Shown one piece after another: positions 50,705 to 59,686 of a stretch of 64,000 nucleotides of DNA (position 1 is the first letter of the stretch; every line of letters starts with the position of its first letter). The translations under genes were made by a program, and so were the position numbers. The stretch covers positions 1 to 64,000 of the forward strand of contig NZ_JABEBY010000005.1 in NCBI RefSeq assembly GCF_046719765.1. The letters are read 5' to 3'. The notes beneath the pieces are model-generated. The model was not told the DNA's origin. It saw nothing but the letters and a program-made list of their open reading frames with translations, and searched no databases. The DNA comes from Halonotius sp046719765 (lineage in GTDB: Archaea; Halobacteriota; Halobacteria; Halobacteriales; Haloferacaceae).

Positions 50705-51621
50705 CACTCGTATTCGATTGTCGCCGGCGGCTTGTGGGTCACGTCGTAGACGACGCGGGCGACGTTGTCGTTTTCACCCGTAATGCGGCTCTGAATGCGC
50801 TGGAGCGTCTGCCAATCGATCTCCTGGGCGCGGGCGGTCATCCCATCGCGGCTCTCGACCGACCGGACGGCGACGACCCAGCCATGAACGCGGTTGTCGC
50901 CCTTGACACCGGTGGCCTTGCCGATCACGGCGGCGAACGCCTGCCACGGCTCGTACTCTTCGAGTTCTTCCTCGACGACGTGACAGGACTCGCGGGCGAC
51001 TTCGACCTTCTCAGGTGTCACCTCGCCGATAATCCGCACCGCGAGGCCGGGGCCGGGGAACGGCATGCGCTCGGAGATAATCTCTTCGAGGTCGAGTTCG
51101 CGGGCGACCTCCCGGACTTCGTCCTTGTAGAGCTCCCGGACTGGTTCGACGATCCCCTCGAAGTCGACCACCTCGGGCAGCCCGCCGACGTTGTGGTGGG
51201 ATTTGATATTGCCTTCCGACTCGATGCGGTCGGGATAGATCGTTCCCTGCACCAACTGCTTGGCGTCGGTTTCCTTGGCCTCGCGTTCGAACTCGCGGAT
51301 GAACTGCTCGCCGATGACCTTGCGCTTCTCTTCGGGGTCAGTGACCCCTTCGAGGGCGTCGAGGAACCGCTCGCGGGCATCGACGATCTGGAGGGAATCC
51401 ATGAAGGAAAACGTCTCGCGGATCTGCTCGGTTTCGCCCTTCCGCATCAGGCCGGTGTCGACGTAGACGGGCGTGAGCTGCTCGCCGACGGCTTCGTAGG
51501 CCAGCGTCGCTGCCACGGAGGAGTCGACGCCGCCCGACAGCGCGATAATCGCGTTGTCGTCGCCGATCTGCTCGCTGATCGATTCGACTGCCTCGTCGAT
51601 GAACTCGGTTGGGTCTACCAT
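50704..51621 (-). CDS. guaAb: GMP synthase, ATP-pyrophosphatase subunit
   Basis: The 305-aa subunit aminates XMP to GMP using ammonia from a separate glutaminase subunit (GuaAa), as in archaea. The PP-loop SGGVDSS is at residues 29-35, and the C-terminal dimerisation part (RVVYDVTHKPPATIEYE) is conserved. Its ATG directly follows the stop of pyrG and its own stop overlaps the DUF7126-like ATG. Confidence 0.94.
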   Translation of the reverse strand: MVDPTEFIDEAVESISEQIGDDNAIIALSGGVDSSVAATLAYEAVGEQLTPVYVDTGLMRKGETEQIRETFSFMDSLQIVDARERFLDALEGVTDPEEKRKVIGEQFIREFEREAKETDAKQLVQGTIYPDRIESEGNIKSHHNVGGLPEVVDFEGIVEPVRELYKDEVREVARELDLEEIISERMPFPGPGLAVRIIGEVTPEKVEVARESCHVVEEELEEYEPWQAFAAVIGKATGVKGDNRVHGWVVAVRSVESRDGMTARAQEIDWQTLQRIQSRITGENDNVARVVYDVTHKPPATIEYE

Positions 51622-53322
51622 CTAAATGGTCGCCTCGGTTTCGGTGTCGTCGGCTGCGTCGTCGGGGTCGGTGCTGGTCGGTGTCTCGCTGCTGTCTGTC
51701 TCGCTGCGTTCCATCACCGCATCGAGGAAGCTCACAAACGGCGGGCTGGCCCGATCCGGTCGGGAGCGGAACTCGGGGTGGAACTGCGTCCCGAGGAAGA
51801 ACGGGTGGTCGTCGAGTTCGAGGATCTCCATCCGGCGGCCCGAGACGCCGGAGAAAACCATGTTCTCGGACTGGAGTTCGTCGATATATTCGGGGTTGAC
51901 CTCGTAGCGATGGCGGTGCCGTTCGGTACAGGAGTCCGCGTTGTAGATCTCGGCGGCCAGCGTGTCGGGGTCGATCTGGGTTTCGTGGGCACCGAGCCGC
52001 ATCGTTCCGCCCATGTCGTCGATCTCCTTCTGTTCGGGGAGGATGTCGATGACGGGATGCGGCGTGTTTTCGTCGATCTCGGCGGAGTGTGCCCCATCAA
52101 GGCCGAGGACGTTGCGGGCCTGCTCGATGACGGCCATCTGGAAGCCCAGACAGAGGCCGAGGAACGGCACGTCGTTTTCGCGGGCGTAGCGGACGGCGTC
52201 GATCTTGCCTTCCGCGCCACGGGAGCCGAAGCCACCGGGAACGATGATCCCGTCGGCTGATTCCATCCGTTCTGCGTGTTTGTCCGCCATCTCGTCGGCA
52301 TCGACCCACAACACCTCAACATCGGTTTCACGTTCGATGCCGGCGTGTTTCAGGGCTTCGTGGATCGACATGTAGGCATCTTCCAGCCCGTATTTGCCGA
52401 CCAGTGCGATCTCGACCGTCCCGCTGCGCTCGCGGGTGACAAGCTCTCGCCAGCGCTGGGAGCGATCGGCTTTCGGGACGGCGTCGGCGGCGATGCCGAG
52501 CCGCTCCATCACGTACTCGTCGAGCCCCTCGTCTTCGACCATCAACGGCACCTTGTAGATATCGTCGACATCGGGATTTGAGAAGACAGCATCGGTCGAA
52601 ACATCACAGAAGCGGGCGATCTTCGTCTTTGTCTTCTCGGCGAGGCGTTCCTCGTTGCGCCCGACGAGGATATCGGGCTGGAGGCCGATCGATCGCAGTT
52701 CCTTGACGCTGTGTTGGGTCGGCTTCGTTTTCTGCTCGCCGTTCATCGAGTTGGGAACGAGCGTGACGTGCATAAAGAGCAGATCGTCGTCGCGTTCCTC
52801 GCTGGCAAACTGCCGGAGGGATTCGAGGAACGGCATCGACTCGATGTCGCCGACGGTGCCGCCGATCTCGACGATACAGACGTCGGTGCCTTCGGCGGCC
52901 TCGCGGATGCGGCGTTTGATGTCATCCGTCACGTGGGGGATGATCTGAACCGTTTTGCCGAGGTAGTCGCCGGCGCGTTCGGCCTCGATGACGCTCTGGT
53001 AGGTTTTCCCCGTCGTCACGTTGTGGTCGGAGGTCATGTCGATCCCGAGGAAGCGTTCGTAGTTGCCGAGATCGAGATCGACCTCGCCGCCGTCCTTGAG
53101 GACGTACACCTCGCCGTGCTCGTAGGGGTTCATCGTTCCGGCGTCGACGTTGAGATAGGGGTCGACCTTGACCGCGGTCACATCGAAGCCGGCGTTGGCC
53201 AGCAGACGGCCGGTGCTCGCAGCGGTGATCCCCTTGCCGAGCCCGGACATCACGCCGCCTGTGACGAAAATAAACTTCTCCCCCAGCGTGGGGTCGTATT
53301 CGGTGGTCGGTTCCGGTGGCAT
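51622..53322 (-). CDS. pyrG: CTP synthase
   Basis: The 566-aa enzyme makes CTP from UTP, ATP and glutamine. The synthetase domain starts KFIFVTGGVMSGLGKGI; the class I glutaminase domain holds the nucleophile Cys in GLCLGFQMAVIE and the His-x-Glu dyad in GTQFHPEFRSRP. An acidic C-terminal tail of about 30 residues is a halophilic extension. It leads the operon pyrG-guaA(b)-DUF7126-like. Confidence 0.96.
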   Translation of the reverse strand: MPPEPTTEYDPTLGEKFIFVTGGVMSGLGKGITAASTGRLLANAGFDVTAVKVDPYLNVDAGTMNPYEHGEVYVLKDGGEVDLDLGNYERFLGIDMTSDHNVTTGKTYQSVIEAERAGDYLGKTVQIIPHVTDDIKRRIREAAEGTDVCIVEIGGTVGDIESMPFLESLRQFASEERDDDLLFMHVTLVPNSMNGEQKTKPTQHSVKELRSIGLQPDILVGRNEERLAEKTKTKIARFCDVSTDAVFSNPDVDDIYKVPLMVEDEGLDEYVMERLGIAADAVPKADRSQRWRELVTRERSGTVEIALVGKYGLEDAYMSIHEALKHAGIERETDVEVLWVDADEMADKHAERMESADGIIVPGGFGSRGAEGKIDAVRYARENDVPFLGLCLGFQMAVIEQARNVLGLDGAHSAEIDENTPHPVIDILPEQKEIDDMGGTMRLGAHETQIDPDTLAAEIYNADSCTERHRHRYEVNPEYIDELQSENMVFSGVSGRRMEILELDDHPFFLGTQFHPEFRSRPDRASPPFVSFLDAVMERSETDSSETPTSTDPDDAADDTETEATI

Positions 53323-53397
53323 ACCGACTGTGTGGCAGGTTTCATCAAAACGGTTTCGATGGGGCTGACGAACTGTCGGATGTTTGTATTTCAGTGT

Positions 53398-53694
53398 TCA
53401 GTTCGCCGTCACCGGATCGACACCGTCCGGTCGCTCGATTTCTTCCCTGAACGCCGCGATCGCTTCCGCCCGCTCACGCTTGACGGCCTCCATCTCGCCC
53501 GGATGGTCGTGGTAGTACGCCAGCGCGTGATACACGTCGGCTACGTCGAGGTCGAACCGGTCGGCGACCGTCTCGGGTTCGGTGTCCCGTTCCTCGACGA
53601 GGGCGGCGACCTGACGGACGCTGATCCGCCGCCCGCGGATGTGTGGCTCGCCGAGGAGGTCGTGAGCGACACGCTGGACGCCGCTGTCGGCCAT
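53398..53694 (-). CDS. DUF433 family protein (antitoxin-like)
   Basis: A 98-aa protein with the DUF433 pattern HIRGRRISVRQVAALVEERDTEPETVADRFDLDVADVYHALAYYHDHP, a winged-helix-like fold found in VapB45-type antitoxins. No toxin (DUF5615/VapC45-like) gene adjoins it, so it is an orphan or has a different regulatory role. Start MADSGVQRVAHDLLG is chosen. Confidence 0.78.
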   Translation of the reverse strand: MADSGVQRVAHDLLGEPHIRGRRISVRQVAALVEERDTEPETVADRFDLDVADVYHALAYYHDHPGEMEAVKRERAEAIAAFREEIERPDGVDPVTAN

Positions 53695-53785
53695 ACCTGC
53701 CGATTCGCGGCCCGACAGCAAAAGCGTACTGCCGACGACCGCGATCAGACGGGGATGTTTTCTATGATCGCCACATTGCTCGGGT

Positions 53786-55441
53786 ATGCGAAGTCTCCGG
53801 AGGCGGGTTGCCTACTTCGTCGTCTTTGTCGTCGTCTTTGTCGCGGTCATGGCCGTCGTCTACGACGTTGGGATGCGCACCTTCGAGCCCGGCCCCTACC
53901 CGCCACCGGGGACGGAGATCTCGCTGTTTCACTCGGTACAGGTCGTCGTTGAGACGATCACCGCCACCGGCTACGGCTCGGACGCCCCCTGGAAGAGTCC
54001 GGAGATGAACGCGCTGGTCGTGCTGTTGGATCTCACCGGCGTCGGCCTGTTCTTTCTCGCCTTGCCGGCCGTGTTGCTGCCGTGGTTTCGGGATGCGTTT
54101 TCGGTCTCGGTGCCGACCGCCGTCGACGACGAGCACAGCGATCATGTCGTCATCTGCACGTATACGCCACGAGCCCGGGAGCTGATCGCCGAACTCGACT
54201 CGAAGGATGTTGACTACGTGCTCGTCGAACCGGATCACGAGCGGGCGGCCGAACTCTACGGTGACGATTATACCGTCATCCACGCCGATCCACAGTCGGC
54301 CGCCGACCTTCGGGACGCCAATCTCGGCGCGGCCCGCGCCCTCGTCGCCGATGTCTCGGATCGCGTCGACGCCAGCATCGTCCTTGCGGCCCGCGAGGTC
54401 ACCGAGGACGTGACCGTCGTCAGCGTCGTCGAAGATCCCTCGCTCACCGCTTACCACGACCTCGCTGGGGCCGACCATGTCGTCACGCCCCGACAACTGC
54501 TTGGGGAGGGGTTGGCCCGGAAGGTGACAACCGCCATCGAAACCGATCTCGGGGACTCGATCCAGTTGGGCGAGGATTTCGAGATCGCCGAGATCACCGT
54601 GCGGGCTGACAGCGAACTGGCTGGCCAGACGTTGGCCGACAGCGACATTCGTGACCGGTACAACGTCAACGTTGTCGGCGCGTGGCACAAGGGTGACTTC
54701 GAGACGCCACCGCCGTTGGACACCCCGCTGGAACGCGGGATGACGCTGTTGGTGACCGGTGATCGGGCCGCCCTCGACCGACTCCGCACCGCCACCGGCT
54801 CGCGGATTCGACAGTTCGGTCGTGGGCGCGTTGTCGTCGTCGGCTACGGACAGGTCGGCCAAACAGTCTCAGAGCTACTGTCGGCGGCCAATATCACCCA
54901 TACCGTCGTCGATATTGAATCGAAAGACGGAGTCGATGTCGTCGGCGACGCAACGGTCACTGAGACGCTTACCGCCGCCGATATCGAAACTGCCGAGTCG
55001 GTCGTGTTGGCGGTCCCCGATGAGACCGCCACCGAGTTTGCGACACTGATCGTCCGCGAACTCGACCCGGAGACAGAGATAATCGCCCGCGCCGAGACCG
55101 GGGCTGCCGTCCCGAAAACATACCGTGCGGGCGCAGACTATGTCCTCTCGTTGGCGACGGTCAGCGGCCGGTCGATCGCGTCGTTGGTGCTTGCCGACGA
55201 GGAGATTCTCGGCATCGAGACCAACGTTGAGATCGTGAAAACGACCGCCCCGGGGCTGGCCGGTGAGACGCTGGCCAGCGCGGCGATCCGGGAGGAAACC
55301 GGCTGTACGGTCGTCGCCGTCGAGCGCGACGGCCGCACGCTGACGGAACTGAAAGCGACATTCCAGCTGGAACGGAGCGATCGGCTCGTCGTTGCCGGCA
55401 GCGACGCGGATGTCAACACGTTCCTCGACCGGTTCTGTTGA
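53786..55441 (+). CDS. potassium channel with two RCK (TrkA-N/C) modules
   Basis: A 551-aa protein with two N-terminal membrane helices around a pore loop containing the selectivity filter T-A-T61-G-Y-G64. A first RCK domain follows (HVVICTYTPRARELIAEL), with its TrkA-C part (FEIAEITVRADSELAGQTL), then a second set (VVVVGYGQVGQTVSELLSA and IVKTTAPGLAGETLASAA). Such channels are ligand-gated by nucleotide or ions. The second Rossmann motif G-Y-G-Q-V-G is intact; the first is degenerate. It is divergent from the DUF433 gene. Confidence 0.88.
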   Translation: MRSLRRRVAYFVVFVVVFVAVMAVVYDVGMRTFEPGPYPPPGTEISLFHSVQVVVETITATGYGSDAPWKSPEMNALVVLLDLTGVGLFFLALPAVLLPWFRDAFSVSVPTAVDDEHSDHVVICTYTPRARELIAELDSKDVDYVLVEPDHERAAELYGDDYTVIHADPQSAADLRDANLGAARALVADVSDRVDASIVLAAREVTEDVTVVSVVEDPSLTAYHDLAGADHVVTPRQLLGEGLARKVTTAIETDLGDSIQLGEDFEIAEITVRADSELAGQTLADSDIRDRYNVNVVGAWHKGDFETPPPLDTPLERGMTLLVTGDRAALDRLRTATGSRIRQFGRGRVVVVGYGQVGQTVSELLSAANITHTVVDIESKDGVDVVGDATVTETLTAADIETAESVVLAVPDETATEFATLIVRELDPETEIIARAETGAAVPKTYRAGADYVLSLATVSGRSIASLVLADEEILGIETNVEIVKTTAPGLAGETLASAAIREETGCTVVAVERDGRTLTELKATFQLERSDRLVVAGSDADVNTFLDRFC

Positions 55442-55510
55442 GCGAGCGGCTCTACCCCCGATCGCTGCCGCTGCCGAAACCCGAATACCACCGCATGCCC
55501 AACCACGGGT

Positions 55511-56503
55511 ATGACGCAGGTCGCCGTCGGCGGGCGGCTCCATTTCGGCTTTGGCAATCTCTCGCTGTCACACAGCCGACTCTACGGCGGCCTCGGGGTC
55601 GCCCTCGCAGCGCCGACGGTCTCGCTGTCGGCGACGCCGGCCGACACCGTTGCCACGCCGGCAGCGATCGAGTCAGTCGCCGAAACGGTCTGTGAGCAGC
55701 TCGGTGTCGACGGCGTCGCGCTGACCGTCGACCAACAGCTCCCGGCACATGTCGGCCTCGGCAGCGGCACCCAACAGGCGCTTGCTGTCGCCACGGCGGT
55801 CGCCGGCGCGTACGACAAGGGGATCGCAGTTCGGGAGATCGCCCCCGCCCTCGGCCGCGGCGGACGGTCGGGGATCGGCGTCGCCACCTTCGAGGCCGGC
55901 GGCTTCGTCCTCGACGGCGGCCATCCGACCGCGCGGTTTACCACCGACCGTCCGCAGGACGGCGACTGGATCGTGCCGCCGGTCGCCGCCCGCCACCCGG
56001 TTCCCGACGACTGGCGATTTTTACTCGTCGTTCCCGACAGCGAGCCGGGGCGCAGCGGCGACCTGGAGGACGACAGCATCCGGGCGGCCATCGAGCGCGC
56101 CGAGCCGGCGATCGCCGATCGGATCTCGGGGCTGCTCACCCGGCGGGTGTTGCCCGCGATCGCCGCCGGCGACGCCGACCGATTTGGGAAGGCGGTCGCC
56201 GAGATCGGCCGGCTCAACGGCGCGTGGTACGCCGACGAGCAGGGTGGCGTCTACCGGCCGCCGATCGGCGAACTCGTCGACGCGCTGTCGGGATCGCCGG
56301 CGATCTACGGGGCCGGCCAGTCCTCGTGGGGGCCGACCGTCTACGGGATCACCGACGCCGCCCACGCCGACGCGGCCCGCGAGGCCGGCCGGACGGCGCT
56401 TGAGGCGGCCGGGATCGACGGCGACGTACAGGTCGTTGCGGGGCGCAACCACGGCGCGCGCGTTGCTGGCGACGCGATCGACGTAACGGCTAAACGGGCG
56501 TAG
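55511..56503 (+). CDS. beta-ribofuranosylaminobenzene 5'-phosphate synthase-like GHMP protein
   Basis: A 330-aa GHMP-fold protein beginning GGRLHFGFGNLSLSHSRLYGGLGVAL, with the ATP-loop-like PAHVGLGSGTQQALAVATAVA and GRGGRSGIGVATFEAGGFVLDGGH. This matches archaeal beta-RFAP synthase, the committed enzyme of methanopterin synthesis, which joins pABA-type compounds to PRPP. Haloarchaea are not methanogens, so the product may be a related pterin or another ribosylated aromatic. Confidence 0.82.
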   Translation: MTQVAVGGRLHFGFGNLSLSHSRLYGGLGVALAAPTVSLSATPADTVATPAAIESVAETVCEQLGVDGVALTVDQQLPAHVGLGSGTQQALAVATAVAGAYDKGIAVREIAPALGRGGRSGIGVATFEAGGFVLDGGHPTARFTTDRPQDGDWIVPPVAARHPVPDDWRFLLVVPDSEPGRSGDLEDDSIRAAIERAEPAIADRISGLLTRRVLPAIAAGDADRFGKAVAEIGRLNGAWYADEQGGVYRPPIGELVDALSGSPAIYGAGQSSWGPTVYGITDAAHADAAREAGRTALEAAGIDGDVQVVAGRNHGARVAGDAIDVTAKRA

Positions 56504-56517
56504 CCGAATCAGCTTCT

Positions 56518-57519
56518 ATGGTCGATATGCCGTTCGGCGTCTCCCGGCTGGATTCGATGCTCGATGGGGGTGTCCCCACGGGCAGCGTCGTACTGTTGGC
56601 GACCGAACCTGGGGCTGGCGGCCGGAAGTTCGCCCACACCAGCGCGGCGATCAACGCTCTGGCGACAACCAACAACGCCGCCTTCGAACACCACTACCGC
56701 GGGATCGACCACGAGGGGGTGATCGTCCCCGCGACCGTCCACTATCTCTCGGTGGCCGCGACGGCCGACTCCCTAGAGGCGACGCTGACCGAGACCGTCA
56801 GCAGCGAGATCGCCGCCCAGGCGACCGACGGGATCACCCACCACGATCTCTCCCAGCCCTACTTCGAGGCGACCGACGTGCCGGACGCGTGGTACCAACA
56901 CGACGAGCAGGTGTCGACGCTGCCCGGTGTCGACACCGTCGAGGAGATCGACGCGACAGATCCGTTCGAGTACGCCGAGGATGTGCGGGCGATCACAGAC
57001 GACGGCAAGGGCGAGGAGCGACCTGACGCCGCTGCCGACGAGACCGAGACGGACGGCGACACACGCTCGATGACCGACAGCGGGGGTCACAACGCGCCCG
57101 ACACAGCTGGAATCCTCTCGGTGTTGCGGGCGTCGCTGGACGACGCTGTCGGCGGGAACCTCGTCGTGATCGACGCGATCACCGATCTCGATGATCTGCC
57201 CGACGAGACGGTGTCGTGGGAGGCTGTCGTCCGCCTGCTTCGTGGGCTGACCCGGCTGGTTACCGACCGCGGTGGGCTGGTGCTCGTCGTCGCCGACGCG
57301 GAGGCGGTGACCGACCCCCAACTGGGCAGCCTCTCGGCGGCAGCGACCGGAACGCTGTCGTTTTCCTGGGAGACCGGCGGCTCACAGCGCGCACGGCTGC
57401 TGTCGATCCGGGAGCTTCCCGGCGCGCTCGATCGGCTGGATCGAGACGAGATCGCCGCCTTCGAAAGCGAGCTGCACGATCGGGGCTACGATCTGAGCAA
57501 CGTCCGGAAGATCCACTGA
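56518..57519 (+). CDS. RecA-superfamily HTR-like protein
   Basis: The 333-aa protein starts FGVSRLDSMLDGGVPTGSVVLLATEPGAGGRKF, a KaiC/RadA-like entry whose Walker A is altered (EPGAGGRKF instead of GxxGxGKS/T). A Walker-B-like NLVVIDAITDLDD follows, with an acidic insert at about residues 155-195. Haloarchaeal annotations call this group HTR-like protein. ATP binding may be weak or lost. It lies 14 nt after the GHMP gene, probably co-transcribed. Confidence 0.75.
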   Translation: MVDMPFGVSRLDSMLDGGVPTGSVVLLATEPGAGGRKFAHTSAAINALATTNNAAFEHHYRGIDHEGVIVPATVHYLSVAATADSLEATLTETVSSEIAAQATDGITHHDLSQPYFEATDVPDAWYQHDEQVSTLPGVDTVEEIDATDPFEYAEDVRAITDDGKGEERPDAAADETETDGDTRSMTDSGGHNAPDTAGILSVLRASLDDAVGGNLVVIDAITDLDDLPDETVSWEAVVRLLRGLTRLVTDRGGLVLVVADAEAVTDPQLGSLSAAATGTLSFSWETGGSQRARLLSIRELPGALDRLDRDEIAAFESELHDRGYDLSNVRKIH

Positions 57520-57592
57520 GTCTCCTTTTCGGAGTGATCAACGAACTAGTATGTCCGAAATCTTAACTACTAGGTGTGTGTTGCGGTATCAC

Positions 57593-57937
57593 ATGACGGA
57601 TCACAAGCCAGCCGACGACGCAACTGGGGGTGACAGCGAGAGAACGGCGACCGACAGCGAGGTGCCGTGGCGGGACGTCACCGAGAGCGCGCCGGGTGAG
57701 ACGGATATCTCGTCGCCATCGACCACCACACCGACACAGGTGATCGCGGGGACGACAGCTTTCATCGAACCGACCGCCTACTGCCAGCAGTGTCCGCAGT
57801 TCGATGAGTCGGCGGGTGCGTGTACCAACGCCGACACCGATATTCTCGAAACGCTCCACGACGGGCGGTTTCACGTCGCCAACTGCCCGGCTGTCACCGC
57901 CGACGGGCCGATCTTCGACCGCGGACAACGAGATTAA
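57593..57937 (+). CDS. small Cys-containing haloarchaeal protein
   Basis: A 114-aa acidic protein with a disordered N-terminal half and a compact C-terminal part holding four cysteines (AYCQQCPQF, GACTN, VANCPAV) that could bind Zn or an Fe-S cluster. No family is recognised. It starts 24 nt upstream of tfs and is probably transcribed with it. ATG at 57593 is favoured over the in-frame ATG at 57551. Confidence 0.62.
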   Translation: MTDHKPADDATGGDSERTATDSEVPWRDVTESAPGETDISSPSTTTPTQVIAGTTAFIEPTAYCQQCPQFDESAGACTNADTDILETLHDGRFHVANCPAVTADGPIFDRGQRD

Positions 57938-57961
57938 ACCGCCCCGGCCAGTAGCGCGAGT

Positions 57962-58291
57962 ATGCAGTTTTGCGACGAGTGCGGCACGATGATGGTCTCT
58001 CAGGACGGCGCGATGGTCTGCACCAACGACGACTGTGGGGCGACCGCCGACCGCGACGACGAGCGCGCCGACGCCTTCGTCTCGACGACCGAACAGAGCG
58101 GCGAGGAGCTCATCGAAACCGCCGAAAACGACCAGTTCGAGGGGAAACCGACCGCTGACGACGTGACATGCGAGGAGTGCGGCCACGGCGAAGCGTGGTA
58201 CACGATCAAACAGACCGGTGCGGCCGATGAACCGCCGACTAGATTTTTCAAATGTAAGGAGTGCGGGTATCGTTGGCGAGATTATAACTAA
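57962..58291 (+). CDS. tfs: transcription factor S (TFIIS/RPB9-like)
   Basis: A 109-aa archaeal RNA polymerase cleavage factor. The N-terminal zinc ribbon uses C4, C7, C20 and C25; the C-terminal ribbon uses C70, C73, C98 and C101. The acidic catalytic hairpin is D89-E90 in ADEPPTRFFKCKECG. It stimulates transcript cleavage in backtracked polymerase. It is the last core gene before an A+T-rich accessory pocket. Confidence 0.95.
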   Translation: MQFCDECGTMMVSQDGAMVCTNDDCGATADRDDERADAFVSTTEQSGEELIETAENDQFEGKPTADDVTCEECGHGEAWYTIKQTGAADEPPTRFFKCKECGYRWRDYN

Positions 58292-58421
58292 CGCTCAATT
58301 TAATGTCAATACTTTGTCAGTAAAAAGTCTGAGAACACATTCTATGATCTGATTCTAATCTCACCGAAGGAATTAGTACCTCACAACAAAAATCACTAAT
58401 ACATGACAAGTATAGCTGAAT

Positions 58422-59166
58422 GGCACTGTCTAGTTCAGTGAGTTTGAGCAATGAGCAGGCCATAGTGAGTGGTGACCATGACACTCGCAGACCTGCTCAG
58501 AGAGACGATAGATCTCCCAGAGCAAGATGTTTGGGAGAACGAGCGCACCCCGACACCCGTGCGGGTGTTCGGGGTGCGGCTTCACTCGATGGGATTGTCG
58601 CTTCGGGAGGTCGTCGCTGTCTTTGATTTACTCGGGATTGATCGCTCTCATGGAGCTGTGTGGAACTGGACGCACGATCTCGCCGAAACACAATCAGACC
58701 CGCCGACGGTGGAACCGTCGCGGGTCGCTGTCGATGAGAAACAAATCGAGGTCGACGGTGAAGCAAAATGGCTGTACGCAGCCATCGATACAGACTCAAA
58801 ATGTATCCTCGACATCGACGTGTACAGCCGCCGCGGGACTGACCCCGCGGCGGCGTTTCTCCATCGACTTACTGAAATTCATGAGCTCGACGACGCTGAA
58901 TTCCTCGTCGACGGCATGGGTTATCTGACTGCTCTTGCTCGGCACAATCTCAGCGGTCATCTCGACTACAATGACCGCAACTACATCGAGAAATGGTTCC
59001 AAACGGTGACAATGCGAATCGACCGCTTTCACTCGATCTGGATGGGCAGTTCAGCCAGCGCACGCCGCTGGCTGAACCGGTTCAAATATCATTACAACCG
59101 ACAGCGACCCAATCAAGCTCTCGACGGACAAACTCCTGCTGAGGAGGTGCTCAACTAGACAGTGCC
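58422..59166 (+). mobile_element. IS6 family insertion sequence, complete
   Basis: A 745-bp element bounded by inverted repeats GGCACTGTCTAGTT (left end and, inverted, right end, 14 bp perfect). Both flanks carry the identical 8-bp target duplication AGCTGAAT (58414-58421 and 59167-59174), the size typical of IS6. It has one intact transposase gene. The perfect duplication and intact gene indicate a recent insertion. Confidence 0.95.
58478..59158 (+). CDS. IS6 family transposase
   Basis: A 226-aa DDE transposase (GTG at 58469 would add three residues). Catalytic acids are Asp in SRVAVDEKQIEVDG, Asp in AEFLVDGMGYL and Glu in DRNYIEKWFQTVTMR. The short N-terminal helix-turn-helix (GLSLREVVAVFDLLGIDRSH) recognises the ends. 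The sequence is of the haloarchaeal ISH14/ISH15-like group. It stops 8 nt before the right terminus. Confidence 0.94.
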   Translation: MTLADLLRETIDLPEQDVWENERTPTPVRVFGVRLHSMGLSLREVVAVFDLLGIDRSHGAVWNWTHDLAETQSDPPTVEPSRVAVDEKQIEVDGEAKWLYAAIDTDSKCILDIDVYSRRGTDPAAAFLHRLTEIHELDDAEFLVDGMGYLTALARHNLSGHLDYNDRNYIEKWFQTVTMRIDRFHSIWMGSSASARRWLNRFKYHYNRQRPNQALDGQTPAEEVLN

Positions 59167-59530
59167 AGCTGAATTGAATGATATTGCTCTTACTTTGCTA
59201 CAGGTAACTGGATTGCTACTACCTGTTGTCTTTTTAACAGCAAATTTTGTTAAAAATGAAGGTGTATTCGATGAAATATCAGACAAAAGGCAGAATAAAT
59301 TGTCAAAATTGTTTATTTATATGGTTCTGTCTCTATCAGTGACTGGGTTTCTCGCAACCCTTGGCATTCTCAGATGGTCAATCAAAGAGTCACTCCTGTT
59401 TACTTCGGTTCTTTTCTTGGCTTCTTTCTTTTTGGTGTATGGCATCTTTATATATTGGATAACAAAATAGCACGTGAGGTAAATAATAAAATTCGGGCAG
59501 AATCTCTGAAACTATCATAATAACCTGTTT

Positions 59531-59638
59531 TCAAACAGTGTCGCATTCCGAATTGTTTGCTCGTCGACAGGATCTGACCATCGTCCAGAGCATGTTGTTA
59601 CTGTCGTTGTCGAGCGATTTAGCTTCGAGAACGCTCAT
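59531..59638 (-). pseudogene. decayed paralogue of the 45-aa gene at 62258-62395
   Basis: The minus strand reads MSVLEAKSLDNDSNNMLW followed by TMVRSCRRANNSECDTV and a stop. This aligns without gaps to residues 14-45 of the intact protein encoded at 62258 (QLEAESLDADISDTLW then KMVGSYRRANNPESDTA), at both DNA and protein level. The N-terminal third no longer matches. It is a truncated, diverging copy. Confidence 0.7.
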
Positions 59639-59686
59639 ACCACCCACGACCAAAGCCTCATGCCGCTCATATACGACCGTATACAC

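Larger units (their letters stand above)
58403..59470 (+). pseudogene. small membrane protein gene split by an IS6 element
   Basis: Removing the IS and one copy of the 8-bp duplication (58422-59174) restores one 104-codon frame: 58403-58421 (MTSIAE plus one base) joined to 59175-59470. The product has three hydrophobic helices (ALTLLQVTGLLLPVVFLT; FIYMVLSLSVTGFLATLG; LLFTSVLFLASFFLVYGIFI). The A+T-rich codon use is unlike the neighbours, suggesting transfer. A GTG inside the right IS end (59162) opens the same frame as M-P-A-E-L-N-D, with GGAGGTG 13 nt upstream, so a nearly full protein may still be made. Confidence 0.8.
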
